DNA of 64,000 bases, from assembly GCF_030815415.1 (NCBI RefSeq), contig NZ_JAUSWW010000001.1, forward strand, positions 7,254,001-7,318,000, given 5' to 3'. The stretch is from Streptomyces canus (GTDB lineage Bacteria; Actinomycetota; Actinomycetes; Streptomycetales; Streptomycetaceae). This document shows positions 21,912-29,359 of the stretch, piece by piece. Below the pieces are notes generated by a model. The model did not search any database, had not been told where the DNA came from, and saw nothing but the letters and a program-made list of their open reading frames with translations. How positions within the stretch are numbered: position 1 is the stretch's first letter; every line of letters starts with the position of its first letter. The position numbers and the translations under genes were made by a program.

Positions 21912-22475
21912 TCAGCGCCCGGTCGGCGGGGAGTACTTGTAGCCGACCCGGCGGATCGTCTGGATGGCCTGGCGGTTCTCGGCGCCCAGCTTGCGGCGCA
22001 GCCGGGCGATGTGGACGTCGACGGTACGGCCGTCGCCCACATGTCCGTAGCCCCACACCGTGGTGACCAGCTGGTCGCGGGTGTGCACCCGGTGCGGGTG
22101 TGCGACGAGATGCGCGAGGAGTTCGAACTCCAGGTAGGTGAGGTCGAGTTCCGCGCCGTTCACCTCGGCGGTGCGCTGCACGGTGTCGACCCGGACGAGC
22201 GGGTCGCCGTCGGCCTCGCCGGCCTGGCCCGCCGGGTCCTGCAGCAGGGGCGGCTGCTGGTCGGCCGGGACGAGCACCAGGTAGCCGATCATCGGCGGCT
22301 GGCCCGGAAGGGTGGGCAGGGTGTGCTGCGGAGCGGGCAGCCAGGTGGCGCCGGGCGGCAGGAAGTCCACCACGCCGGGGACGTCGTCGGGGCCGACGGC
22401 CCGGAGTCGATGCCGTGCGCCGCTCTCGGAAGGGGTGGGGAGAGGGGCGGTGGACAGGGAACGAGTGGTCGCCAT
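21912..22475 (-). CDS. glnRII: Receiver-less winged-helix regulator, probable GlnRII
   Basis: A 187-residue protein with an OmpR/PhoB-type winged helix at the C-terminus (about 90-185): LTYLEFELLAHLVAHP, HTRDQLVTTVWGY, RTVDVHIARLRRKLG and RRVGYKY. The N-terminal 85 residues are Pro-rich and have no receiver domain, so it cannot be phosphorylated in the usual way. GlnRII of S. coelicolor is an OmpR-like regulator encoded next to glnII that binds glutamine synthetase promoters. Position 1.3 kb downstream of glnII on the same strand and the domain type support that assignment. The exact match should be confirmed by alignment. The SD before ATG 22475 is weak. Confidence 0.72.
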   Translation of the reverse strand: MATTRSLSTAPLPTPSESGARHRLRAVGPDDVPGVVDFLPPGATWLPAPQHTLPTLPGQPPMIGYLVLVPADQQPPLLQDPAGQAGEADGDPLVRVDTVQRTAEVNGAELDLTYLEFELLAHLVAHPHRVHTRDQLVTTVWGYGHVGDGRTVDVHIARLRRKLGAENRQAIQTIRRVGYKYSPPTGR

Positions 22476-22562
22476 GAGAAGTCAGCTCTTTTCGCGCGAG
22501 GAGGTTCGTCGGTGGACGTACGTCGACTGCGCGCTGGCCGAAGGCCGAAGGGGTGTACGGCT

Positions 22563-22685
22563 TTAGAGGGCCCGCGCGTTCACCGCGCGGCAACACACCC
22601 GGTCGAAGTCATGGTGCTGACGAGAGGGCCAGAACGGCTCGAGGTCATGGCGACCTGTCGCGCTGGGGTTCTGGAAGCTGGCCAT
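22563..22685 (-). CDS. Possible 40-residue leader peptide upstream of the GlnRII-like gene
   Basis: The 299-bp gap between 22476 and 22774 holds one short minus-strand frame from ATG 22685, ending 88 bp before the regulator start. Its end reads HHDFDRVCCRAVNARAL, like the R/H-x-D-x-x-RVCCR motif of small streptomycete leader peptides. Polycysteine upstream ORFs act as cysteine-sensing attenuators in mycobacteria; a similar role here is inference. No good SD precedes the ATG. The rest of the gap shows small inverted repeats (GACGTACGTC near 22519) but no clear gene. Confidence 0.4.
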   Translation of the reverse strand: MASFQNPSATGRHDLEPFWPSRQHHDFDRVCCRAVNARAL

Positions 22686-22774
22686 GCGCTCATTGAAGCA
22701 GACACAGGCCCGCAACAGGAGACTCCTCTCACTGCTTGGACGCTTCCTCGATGTGAGATCGAGCGTGGTGTGCC

Positions 22775-23695
22775 TCACCCCACCAGGCGCTTGCGCCAGA
22801 CCAGGGGAGTGACGGTGATGGTCTTGTCCGGACTGCCGTCCCACTCCGTGGACAACCCGGCGGCCTCGAGGGCGGCGACGATCTTTCGGCCCACGGCGGC
22901 GGTGGCCTCCGGGCTGTTGTCGGTGTCTCCGTAGTAGAGGGTGAGTTCGTTGTGCTCGGCCGCGCTGCGGGTGCACTGGTAGTGGAAGAAGACGAAGCCC
23001 CGGGCGCCCGCGTCCGCCATCTCGACGCCGATCTCGGCCTTCCCGCAGCCGCCGCAGCAGGTGAAGTTCTCCCGCGCGACGATGCCGTCGCCCTCCAGCG
23101 CGGCGAACGCCCGCTCCAGGCGATCCGGGTCGGTCGGCCCCGACCAGGTCTCCTGCTCCTCGACCCGCTCCAGCCACAGCCGCTCGACGATCGGGCGGGC
23201 CTGGGCGGTGGTGAGCCGGTCCTCCACCATGTACACGGTCTCGCGGATGATCTCCGCGATGCCGAGATAGCCGTCGGCGAGCGTCTCACGCACGTACTTC
23301 TCGGCCTGCGCGGCGACGTCCGGGTCGGGCGGGGGCACCTCCTGGGGCGCCGCGAGCTCGTCGCGCTGCCAGGTGACCGGGGCGTCCCAGTCCTTCTCCT
23401 GCCGTGCCCAGCGCGCCATGACGTCCGCGACGAGGTCCGGGTCCGTCACCTCGGTCACCCACATGTGGGGGACGGAGCCGGTGCGGTGCTGGAACTCGTA
23501 GACCCCACCCGGTGTGTGGGCGACCTGGATGAACACCGCCGGCCGGTCCGGTATCCGCTGCACGATCAGGAAGTGATCGCCGCTGCCCCCGATCCGGTGC
23601 ACCAGCTCACGCAGGCGCGCGGCCGAAATCCGGGTGTGTGTCTCGTTGTTCTCCGTCTGGACCTTGATGTCGAGCGGGCCCCCGTCGATCTCCAT
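22775..23695 (-). CDS. Conserved hypothetical protein with CCGGCG motif (DUF6891-like)
   Basis: A 306-residue soluble protein. The N-terminal half (LRELVHRIGGSGDHFLIVQR) looks like a small alpha/beta domain with no recognised family. The C-terminal half resembles the actinobacterial DUF6891 type, with FTCCGGCGKAEIG, GFVFFHYQCTRSA and LTLYYGDTDNS. The paired cysteines could bind metal. ATG 23695 is preceded by AAGGTGGGGG. It lies directly downstream of glnII in the same direction, 89 bp apart, so read-through is possible. Function unknown. Confidence 0.8.
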   Translation of the reverse strand: MEIDGGPLDIKVQTENNETHTRISAARLRELVHRIGGSGDHFLIVQRIPDRPAVFIQVAHTPGGVYEFQHRTGSVPHMWVTEVTDPDLVADVMARWARQEKDWDAPVTWQRDELAAPQEVPPPDPDVAAQAEKYVRETLADGYLGIAEIIRETVYMVEDRLTTAQARPIVERLWLERVEEQETWSGPTDPDRLERAFAALEGDGIVARENFTCCGGCGKAEIGVEMADAGARGFVFFHYQCTRSAAEHNELTLYYGDTDNSPEATAAVGRKIVAALEAAGLSTEWDGSPDKTITVTPLVWRKRLVG

Positions 23696-23784
23696 GCCCC
23701 CACCTTCGCACGTCCCACTGACAACGCACCGAGGGGCGTCCACCATGCGGCTGGACGCCCCTCGGGAAGTTACTGGCCGGCGGA

Positions 23785-24813
23785 TCAGACCTGACCGGCC
23801 TTCTCCAGCGCGGAGCAGCACGTGTCGACGATCAGACGCGTCACCAGGTACGGGTCGACGTTGGCGTTCGGACGGCGGTCCTCGATGTAACCCTTGCCGT
23901 CCTTCTCGACCTGCCACGGGATACGGACCGAGGCGCCACGGTTGGAGACACCGTAGGAGTACTCGTTCCACGGGGCGGTCTCGTGCAGACCGGTCAGCCG
24001 GTCGTCGATGCCGGCGCCGTAGTTCTTGACGTGGTCGAGCGGCTTGGAGCCCTCACCGAGCGACTCGGCGGCGGTGATGATCGCCTCGTACGTCTCGCGC
24101 ATCGCCTTGGTGGAGAAGTTGGTGTGCGCGCCCGCGCCGTTCCAGTCGCCCTTGACCGGCTTGGGGTCCAGGGTGGCGGAGACGCCGAAGTCCTCGGCGG
24201 TGCGGTAGAGCAGCCAGCGGGCGATCCACAGGTGGTCGGAGACCTCCAGCGGGGAGACCGGGCCGACCTGGAACTCCCACTGACCGGGCATGACCTCGGC
24301 GTTGATGCCGGAGATCGCCAGACCCGCCTTCAGGCAGTTGTCCAGGTGCGCCTCGACGACGTCACGGCCGAAGATCTCGTCGGCGCCGACACCGCAGTAG
24401 TAGCCGCCCTGGGGGGCCGGGAAGCCGCCCTTGGGGAAGCCGAGCGGGTAGCCGTCTTTGAAGAACGTGTACTCCTGCTCGATGCCGAAGATCGGCTCCT
24501 GAGCGGCGAACTTCTCGGCGACCTCGGCCAGCGCGGCGCGGGTGTTGGAGGAGTGCGGAGTGAAGTCGATGTCGAGGACCTCGCACAGCACCAGGATGTC
24601 GTCGCCGCCACGGATCGGGTCCGGGCAGGTGAACACCGGCTTGAGCACGCGGTCGGAGGAGTGCCCCTCGGCCTGGTTCGTGGAAGAACCGTCGAAGCCC
24701 CAGATCGGCAGCTCGGCGCCCTTGGCGGAGTCGGCGAGTATCTTGGTCTTCGAGCGGAGCTTGGCCGTCGGCTCGGTGCCGTCGATCCAGATGTACTCAG
24801 CCTTGAAGGTCAC
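23785..24813 (-). CDS. glnII: Glutamine synthetase type II
   Basis: Cytoplasmic ATP-dependent synthesis of glutamine from glutamate and ammonium. The 342-residue length and the start TFKAEYIWIDGTEPTAKLRS are those of the eukaryote-like GSII found in Streptomyces, Frankia and rhizobia. Landmarks are FDGSSTNQA, FGIEQEYTFF, MPGQWEFQVGP, GAGAHTNFSTKAMR and NRGASVRIP. There is no adenylylation-site tyrosine loop, as expected for type II. GTG 24813 is chosen because GAAGGA lies 8 bp upstream. A GlnR-type site lies 125-151 bp upstream. The GlnRII-like gene is downstream. Confidence 0.97.
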   Translation of the reverse strand: MTFKAEYIWIDGTEPTAKLRSKTKILADSAKGAELPIWGFDGSSTNQAEGHSSDRVLKPVFTCPDPIRGGDDILVLCEVLDIDFTPHSSNTRAALAEVAEKFAAQEPIFGIEQEYTFFKDGYPLGFPKGGFPAPQGGYYCGVGADEIFGRDVVEAHLDNCLKAGLAISGINAEVMPGQWEFQVGPVSPLEVSDHLWIARWLLYRTAEDFGVSATLDPKPVKGDWNGAGAHTNFSTKAMRETYEAIITAAESLGEGSKPLDHVKNYGAGIDDRLTGLHETAPWNEYSYGVSNRGASVRIPWQVEKDGKGYIEDRRPNANVDPYLVTRLIVDTCCSALEKAGQV

Positions 24814-24937
24814 GGGACACATCCTTCGGGGTGGGTCTCTAGGCGCATGTGCGGGTGCTGCGGCGCTGCGGCACTGAAACGCCGCGCTTGATGCCCGGCA
24901 GCCTGTCAACAGGCGATTTCCCGATCATTGCTCCGAT

Positions 24938-24964
24938 GTGAACCCCGTGTTACCTGGTGGTTCT
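24938..24964 (-). promoter_or_regulatory. GlnR-box-like sites upstream of glnII
   Basis: On the coding strand of glnII the order is AGAAC-N6-GTAAC-N6-TTCAC, an 11-bp pitch matching the GTnAC-N6-GAAAC arrangement of GlnR boxes, with one good a-site and weaker neighbours. The glnII promoter is a known GlnR target in S. coelicolor. The remaining 24814-25097 stretch shows no gene. Confidence 0.6.
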
Positions 24965-25097
24965 GTGGCGCGTCTCACGCCGTGAGGACGGCCGGTGTGC
25001 ACAAGCCGACACAGAAAGCCGACAGAAACCCCTGCTGACGGCTGCGCGGCGACACGGTCCGACGGGCTCGTATGCGATGCGGTTGCCGAAGACGTGT

Positions 25098-25133
25098 AGG
25101 TCCCGCTGTTCGTGGCCGCGAACAGCGGGACCT
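25098..25133. terminator. Terminator after the RlpA-like gene
   Basis: A perfect 15-bp stem, AGGTCCCGCTGTTCG (25098-25112) against 25119-25133, closed by a 6-nt loop. It is 31 bp downstream of the minus-strand stop at 25165 and isolates glnII from upstream transcription. Confidence 0.85.
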
Positions 25134-25164
25134 GTGACACGTACGGGGTTCTACGCCGTCGGCC

Positions 25165-25821
25165 TCACCCCACCTTCTCGATCAGGGCCCGTCGGATCAG
25201 GAACTTCCCGGGCTCGCGGACCTGCTCGAAAGCGGCGTTGTTCAGCAGCGCACAGCTGCCGGAGACCGAAGTGACCTCCACCGTCGTGGACTTGTTGTTG
25301 TCCAGGTTGGTGACCTTCAGCTTTGTCCCCGCCGGGAACTGGTTGCTGGAGGCGGCGGGCGCCCCGGCCTCGCCGGAGAGGGTGACGGTGGAGCCGTTGC
25401 AGACCTGCTGCCCCGAGACGGCGGCCGGTGCGCTCGGTGCCGCACTCGGGGCCACGCTCGCTGCGGCGCTCGGCGTGGCCGGCTGTGCCGCCTGGGAGTC
25501 CTGAGCCGACTCCCCAACAGCGCATCCGGACGCCTTCTGCTGCACCTTGATCTGTGCGATGACGGCCTCGCGGTTGGCGATCCGGGCCGTGGACTGCGCG
25601 TCCGGTGCGGCCCGTTGACCGTCGATGAACTTCTGGTTGTTGCCGAGGGCGGTGGCAAGCCCCTGGCAGACGGCCGAGTCGGCCTTGGTCCGCACATTCT
25701 GTGGAGCCTGCGAGGCGTTCGAGGTGCTCGCCATGACGAAGGCCCCACCACCCGCCACCGCGGCCGCACCGACGAACAGCGCGACCTTCCTGCCCGTACT
25801 GACAGTTCTCCTACGCGACAT
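25165..25821 (-). CDS. Exported protein with RlpA-like barrel
   Basis: A 218-residue protein. ATG 25821 follows a perfect AGGAGG. A positively charged start and membrane segment (VALFVGAAAVAGGGAFVMA) suggest export. A helical region (about 35-100) with NNQKFIDGQ and NREAVIAQIKVQQK is followed by an Ala/Pro linker. The C-terminal segment (about 140-218), with FPAGTKLKVTNLDNNKST and LLNNAAFEQV, resembles a double-psi beta-barrel of the RlpA/expansin type. The overall plan (export signal, coil, linker, C-domain) parallels the DUF1996 protein at 17120-18673. Function is not established. Confidence 0.8.
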   Translation of the reverse strand: MSRRRTVSTGRKVALFVGAAAVAGGGAFVMASTSNASQAPQNVRTKADSAVCQGLATALGNNQKFIDGQRAAPDAQSTARIANREAVIAQIKVQQKASGCAVGESAQDSQAAQPATPSAAASVAPSAAPSAPAAVSGQQVCNGSTVTLSGEAGAPAASSNQFPAGTKLKVTNLDNNKSTTVEVTSVSGSCALLNNAAFEQVREPGKFLIRRALIEKVG

Positions 25822-25918
25822 GCGCGCCTCCTGAGAGGTCGGGGAGCGTACGCCGCTATGTACGAGATACCGAACGAGGTTACTCAGCGGTTTACAGGAG
25901 TCACTGAAGTAACCTGCG

Positions 25919-26707
25919 TCACACAGAACTTGGATCCTCGTACGCCACCACGTTGTCGTCGGCGTACTGGAGGAGATCCTCGGTCTCCTCGGTGATCGCG
26001 GCCTCGTCGGTCTCCGTCCCGTCCCCCCACTGTCCGTTCGCGAACACCACGGACCGCACGGTCATCAACCGCCGGAACACCCCGGCCGAACCGGGCGGCA
26101 CGGTCGGCAGCCCCGCTTCCGGCGGCGGATCGAGCGACACCACCTGATAGGCCACCGGGTCCATCGAGGCCATCGCGAACACCTTCGAGGCGTCCTGGAC
26201 GGTCCGGAAGCTCAGCACGGTCACCGTCACCTGCGACCGCCGCTCGGCGTCCGTGAACAGCGCGGCGGTCAACCGCTCGCACCCCTGCCCCTGTTGGATC
26301 AGCGCGGCCAGCTCCGGCGACATGCCCTCGGAGCAGTCGGTGGTGGTGGCCAGGTCGACACGCTCGTACCGGGAGCCGTCGTCGAGCCGCACGCTCTTCG
26401 CGGGGAAGGCCTGCTCCGGACGGATCACGGGCCGGGACAGCAGGGAGGGCAGCGCGGACGGGGCGCCGGAGGGCAGGGACGCGGTGACGGACGCGGTCGC
26501 CGACGACGGGGGAGCGGCCGCCTCCCGGTCACCGTCGCCACCCGCGTACAGGACACCTCCCGCGGTGATCGCCGTGACGAGGACGACACCCGTCCCCGCG
26601 GCCACCGCGCGCCGGGTGCGCCGCCGGCGTATCCGCTCCTGCTCGACCACCCACTGGGTGTACGGGTCCGCGGCCCCGTACGGCGTTCCTTGATCACCGA
26701 AGGTCAT
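25919..26707 (-). CDS. Single-pass membrane protein
   Basis: A 262-residue protein with a cytoplasmic N-terminus (VEQERIRRRRTRR), one membrane segment (AVAAGTGVVLVTAITAGGVLY) and an extracytoplasmic domain. The outer domain contains TTDCSEGM and QGQGCERLTAALF, a cysteine pair about 25 residues apart, and the phrase KVFAMASMDPVAYQVVSLDP. I do not recognise a characterised family, though many streptomycetes carry homologues of this layout. ATG 26707 is chosen from the charged N-terminus; no strong SD is visible. It follows the ArsC-like gene on the same strand at 58 bp. Confidence 0.78.
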   Translation of the reverse strand: MTFGDQGTPYGAADPYTQWVVEQERIRRRRTRRAVAAGTGVVLVTAITAGGVLYAGGDGDREAAAPPSSATASVTASLPSGAPSALPSLLSRPVIRPEQAFPAKSVRLDDGSRYERVDLATTTDCSEGMSPELAALIQQGQGCERLTAALFTDAERRSQVTVTVLSFRTVQDASKVFAMASMDPVAYQVVSLDPPPEAGLPTVPPGSAGVFRRLMTVRSVVFANGQWGDGTETDEAAITEETEDLLQYADDNVVAYEDPSSV

Positions 26708-26765
26708 GGCGGCGGAGGGTAACAGCGTCGACGCCCCGAACTCCCGCCGCCGGACAATCGCTTGC

Positions 26766-27125
26766 TTAGCGGGACAGAGCATCCCGTACGGCTTCGTCGG
26801 TACGGCCGACCACCGCCGTCCCGTCCTCCGCCGTGATGATCGGCCGCTGGATGAGCTTGGGGTGCTCGGAGAGCGCCTTGATCCAGCGGTCCCGCGAGGA
26901 CTCGTCCCGGGTCCAGTCCTTGAGCCCGAGCTCCTTGGCGGCGGCCTCCTGGGTGCGGGTGATGTCCCACGGTTCGAGGCCGAGACGGTCGAGTACGTCC
27001 TTGATCTCGGCCTCGCTCGGTACGTCCTCCAGGTAGCGGCGGACGGTGTAGTCGGCGCCCTCGGCGTCGAGCAGGGTGAGGGCGCTGCGGCACTTGGAAC
27101 AGGCCGGGTTGATCCAGATCTCCAT
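26766..27125 (-). CDS. ArsC/Spx-family thioredoxin-fold protein
   Basis: A 119-residue protein starting MEIWINPACSKCRSAL. The CxxC near the N-terminus, LEDVPSEAEIKDVL and the cis-Pro region IQRPIIT define the ArsC/Spx/YffB thioredoxin-like family. ArsC reductases use a single N-terminal Cys with an RPIV arginine; both are present in recognisable form, so arsenate reductase or a related thiol role is possible. No arsenic-resistance genes are nearby, so a general thiol function is equally likely. ATG 27125 fits the family start. Confidence 0.85.
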   Translation of the reverse strand: MEIWINPACSKCRSALTLLDAEGADYTVRRYLEDVPSEAEIKDVLDRLGLEPWDITRTQEAAAKELGLKDWTRDESSRDRWIKALSEHPKLIQRPIITAEDGTAVVGRTDEAVRDALSR

Positions 27126-27200
27126 GCCGTCCACGGTACGCGAAAACCCGTTCTCCACCTGGGTCACAGCGGCCCCGAAAGCCCTTGTGGCCAGGGCCTT

Positions 27201-27223
27201 TTGTCAGTGGCGGAGGGTAGAAT
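27201..27223 (+). promoter_or_regulatory. PafBC-type (RecA-NDp) DNA-damage promoter
   Basis: TTGTCAGTG (27201-27209), eight bases, then TAGAAT (27218-27223) is an exact match to the TTGTCRGTG-N8-TANNNT promoter that PafBC activates in mycobacteria and other actinobacteria during the LexA-independent DNA-damage response. It faces the small gene at 27300. A GC-rich hairpin (around 27248-27269) lies in the leader. Confidence 0.8.
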
Positions 27224-27299
27224 AGTAGAAGTGTTCGAGGGTGTTGCGGGGGGCGTCGTGGCCCCCCGTGGACGCCCTGACCGCGACAGGAGGATGCCT

Positions 27300-27608
27300 G
27301 TGCCCGCTGCCGCACTGAAGCCCTTGCCCACCCAGTCGACCGCCCAGCACCCGGTGCTGCTGGACCTGCCGTACGCGCCCGTGGAGAAGCGCGCACTGCC
27401 GCCCGGCCGCCCGCGCGAGTGGTACATCACGCACAACCGCCGCCTCAAGGCGATGCGGCTCGCCATTGCCCTGCTCGACTCGGGCGTCTATCTGCCCAAC
27501 CAGGCCCGCAACGAGACGATAAGGGCCACGGCGGAGACGATCGGCGTCCATCCGCCGTCGGACACGACGTGCCACATGGTGCGGGCGCTGATGCGTTACG
27601 CGCGGTGA
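27300..27608 (+). CDS. Small conserved protein, probably DNA-damage inducible
   Basis: A 102-residue protein with no recognised domain, beginning VPAAALKPLPTQSTAQ and containing PREWYITHNRRLKAMRLAI and QARNETIRATAETIGVHPP, probably two or three helices with a basic patch. GTG 27300 is preferred because AGGAGG ends 6 bp before it; ATG 27294 would overlap the SD. The promoter motif at 27201-27223 places it in the PafBC regulon by inference. It lies in a divergent gap after the ArsC-like gene and before a convergent HTH_42 protein gene. Confidence 0.82.
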   Translation: MPAAALKPLPTQSTAQHPVLLDLPYAPVEKRALPPGRPREWYITHNRRLKAMRLAIALLDSGVYLPNQARNETIRATAETIGVHPPSDTTCHMVRALMRYAR

Positions 27609-27672
27609 GCCATGGCGCCGGGTACCCCGTGCCGCTCGGGGCACCCGGCGCCGCCTCGCCGCCGGCCACCCC

Positions 27673-28860
27673 TTACCCGGCCAACTCCCGCTCCAACGGC
27701 GTCCGGAACCGCGGCGTCACCCGGGTCGCCCCCACCCACCCCCGCAACCGCTCCGCCTCCGCCCCGATCGCCGCTTCCGCCTCACGCCCCACCCCCTCCT
27801 TCTCCAGCACCCGCCACACGATCTCCCCGTCGGCGCGCTGGGCCCAGCCCCCCACCACCCGCCCGTTCCACCACACCGTCGGTCCCACGTTGCCGCTGCG
27901 GTCGAAGAGCTGGGGCCGTAGTTCCGGCGCCAGGTACCAGTCCCGCTGCCGCCACCCCATCGCCGTCGGATCGAGGGCGGGCAGCAGCGCGGCCCAGGGC
28001 TCCACCGGCCCGGCCACCGGCTCGACGTCCTCCGCCGTGACCCACCCCGTGCCCTCGTCCAGGGCCACCGCCCGCGCCCCGATCGCGGCCAGCGCCCGCC
28101 GGACCTCCGTCACCTTCCAGCCCGTCCACCACTTGAGGTCGTCCTCCGTGGCCGGCCCGCACACCGCGAGCCAGCGCCCGAGCAGGGCCGCCTGCGCCTC
28201 GGCGACGTCGAGTTCCGGATGCGCGGGCGCCACCGCCCAGCGGAACTGCGAGGACGTCCAGGAGCCGAGCGGCCGCCCCCGTACGACCTTCCCCTCGGTC
28301 CCCAACACCCTCAGCAGCCGTGTCGAGACGGTGTGCACACCCTCGTAGCTCTTCCCCGCGGCGTACGTGAACTGCTCCCGCAACCGCGGCTCGTCCAAGG
28401 CCAGTTCGGACGCCGTCGCCTCACCCCGCCGCCCCAGCGCGGCCAGCGCCGACTCCTCGACCTCCGCCAGCCACACGGCATCCGGCGCCCCCGCCCTGGC
28501 CATGTCCTTGACCAGCGAGGCACGCTCCCGCGCGGCGACGGTCACGCCCGTCGAGGCGTGCACGACCGCGACCAGCTCGGCGGGGAACACGAACACCGTG
28601 TGCCGCATGCCGTGCATCCGCACCAGCGCACGATCCTCGTACAACGCCCGCTCGGTCTCACCCACGGTCTTCACCGACCCCGCCAACCGAGCCCCCACGG
28701 CCAGATACACGGTCGCCGGATCACTCCCATGCAAGGCAACAAGCGCCGAGGCCACCTCCTCCGGCCGCCCCGCCCTCACCTCCCGCCCCAGCAGATGCCG
28801 CACCCCAATCCGCCCCCGCCGCTCCCCGACCCCGACATACCGCTCCGGCCCACCACCCAT
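27673..28860 (-). CDS. Winged-helix DNA-binding protein, HTH_42 family
   Basis: A 395-residue protein of the HTH_42 (PF06224) family, which includes the AlkX/YcaQ-type DNA glycosylases that unhook interstrand cross-links. Family marks include LHGSDPATVYLAVGARL, MHGMRHTVFVFP, RPLGSWTSSQFRW and ALLPALDPTAMGWRQRDWYL. Whether the catalytic QxQ/QxD-type motif is conserved could not be settled by eye. ATG 28860 is chosen with GGAGG 6 bp upstream; GTG 28872 is also in frame. It converges on the damage-promoter gene at 27300, a suggestive pairing if this protein is a repair glycosylase. Confidence 0.8.
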   Translation of the reverse strand: MGGGPERYVGVGERRGRIGVRHLLGREVRAGRPEEVASALVALHGSDPATVYLAVGARLAGSVKTVGETERALYEDRALVRMHGMRHTVFVFPAELVAVVHASTGVTVAARERASLVKDMARAGAPDAVWLAEVEESALAALGRRGEATASELALDEPRLREQFTYAAGKSYEGVHTVSTRLLRVLGTEGKVVRGRPLGSWTSSQFRWAVAPAHPELDVAEAQAALLGRWLAVCGPATEDDLKWWTGWKVTEVRRALAAIGARAVALDEGTGWVTAEDVEPVAGPVEPWAALLPALDPTAMGWRQRDWYLAPELRPQLFDRSGNVGPTVWWNGRVVGGWAQRADGEIVWRVLEKEGVGREAEAAIGAEAERLRGWVGATRVTPRFRTPLERELAG

Positions 28861-28979
28861 ACCAACCTCCACCCATCCGCTGCCCCCATCCTCCCCGCCC
28901 CCACTGACAACGGCCCGACACCGCCCCAGGGGCTAAAGCCCCGAGGCCCCGCCCACCCACGGGCGACCGCACCCCTCGA

Positions 28980-29220
28980 CGCCGGCCCAGGCATTTACAG
29001 CCCGCCCGGCGTCCGAGGCCGAGGATCTGCCGCCCCGATCCCCCACCCACCCACAGGCGGCTCCGCTTCTCGTGCCGGCCCAGGCAATCTCAGCCCGTCC
29101 GGCGTTTGAGGACGAGGCCCTTTGGGCCGATGGGGGTCCAGGGGGCGGAGCCCCCTGGGGGCGGGGTCGAAGGGGCGGCAGCCCCTGGAGGATGGGACGG
29201 GTAGGGGCGGCGGGGGCGAA
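28980..29220 (+). repeat. Dispersed GC-rich intergenic repeat, tandem partial copies
   Basis: The 499-bp gap 28861-29359 has no convincing gene. It holds two versions of a module reading GCCGGCCCAGGC...CAGCCCGTCCGGCGTTTGAG, followed by palindromic GGGGGCGGAGCCCCCTGG and GACGGGTAGGGGCGGCGGGGG. Related copies occur at 41375-41568 and 58607-58651. Such modules are scattered between streptomycete genes and fold into strong hairpins. Confidence 0.75.
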
Positions 29221-29359
29221 AACCCTCGGGGGCACCCACACCCCGTCACCCGATCGCCGTACCCGACATGCGCCACCCCCCGTCCCACGCTTCCCTGCGA
29301 ACAGGAGCAGGAGGTGGCACGCCAGACCCGGGAGGCGCGATGCACAGGCAGGGCGGCAG

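Noticed and set aside
22916..22935. TTGTCGGTG resembling a PafBC promoter half
   Set aside because: It lies inside a coding region and lacks TANNNT at the required 8-bp distance.
26766..27125. Assignment of the ArsC/Spx-like gene as a true arsenate reductase
   Set aside because: No arsR, arsB or acr3 gene is nearby and the fold alone does not decide the activity.
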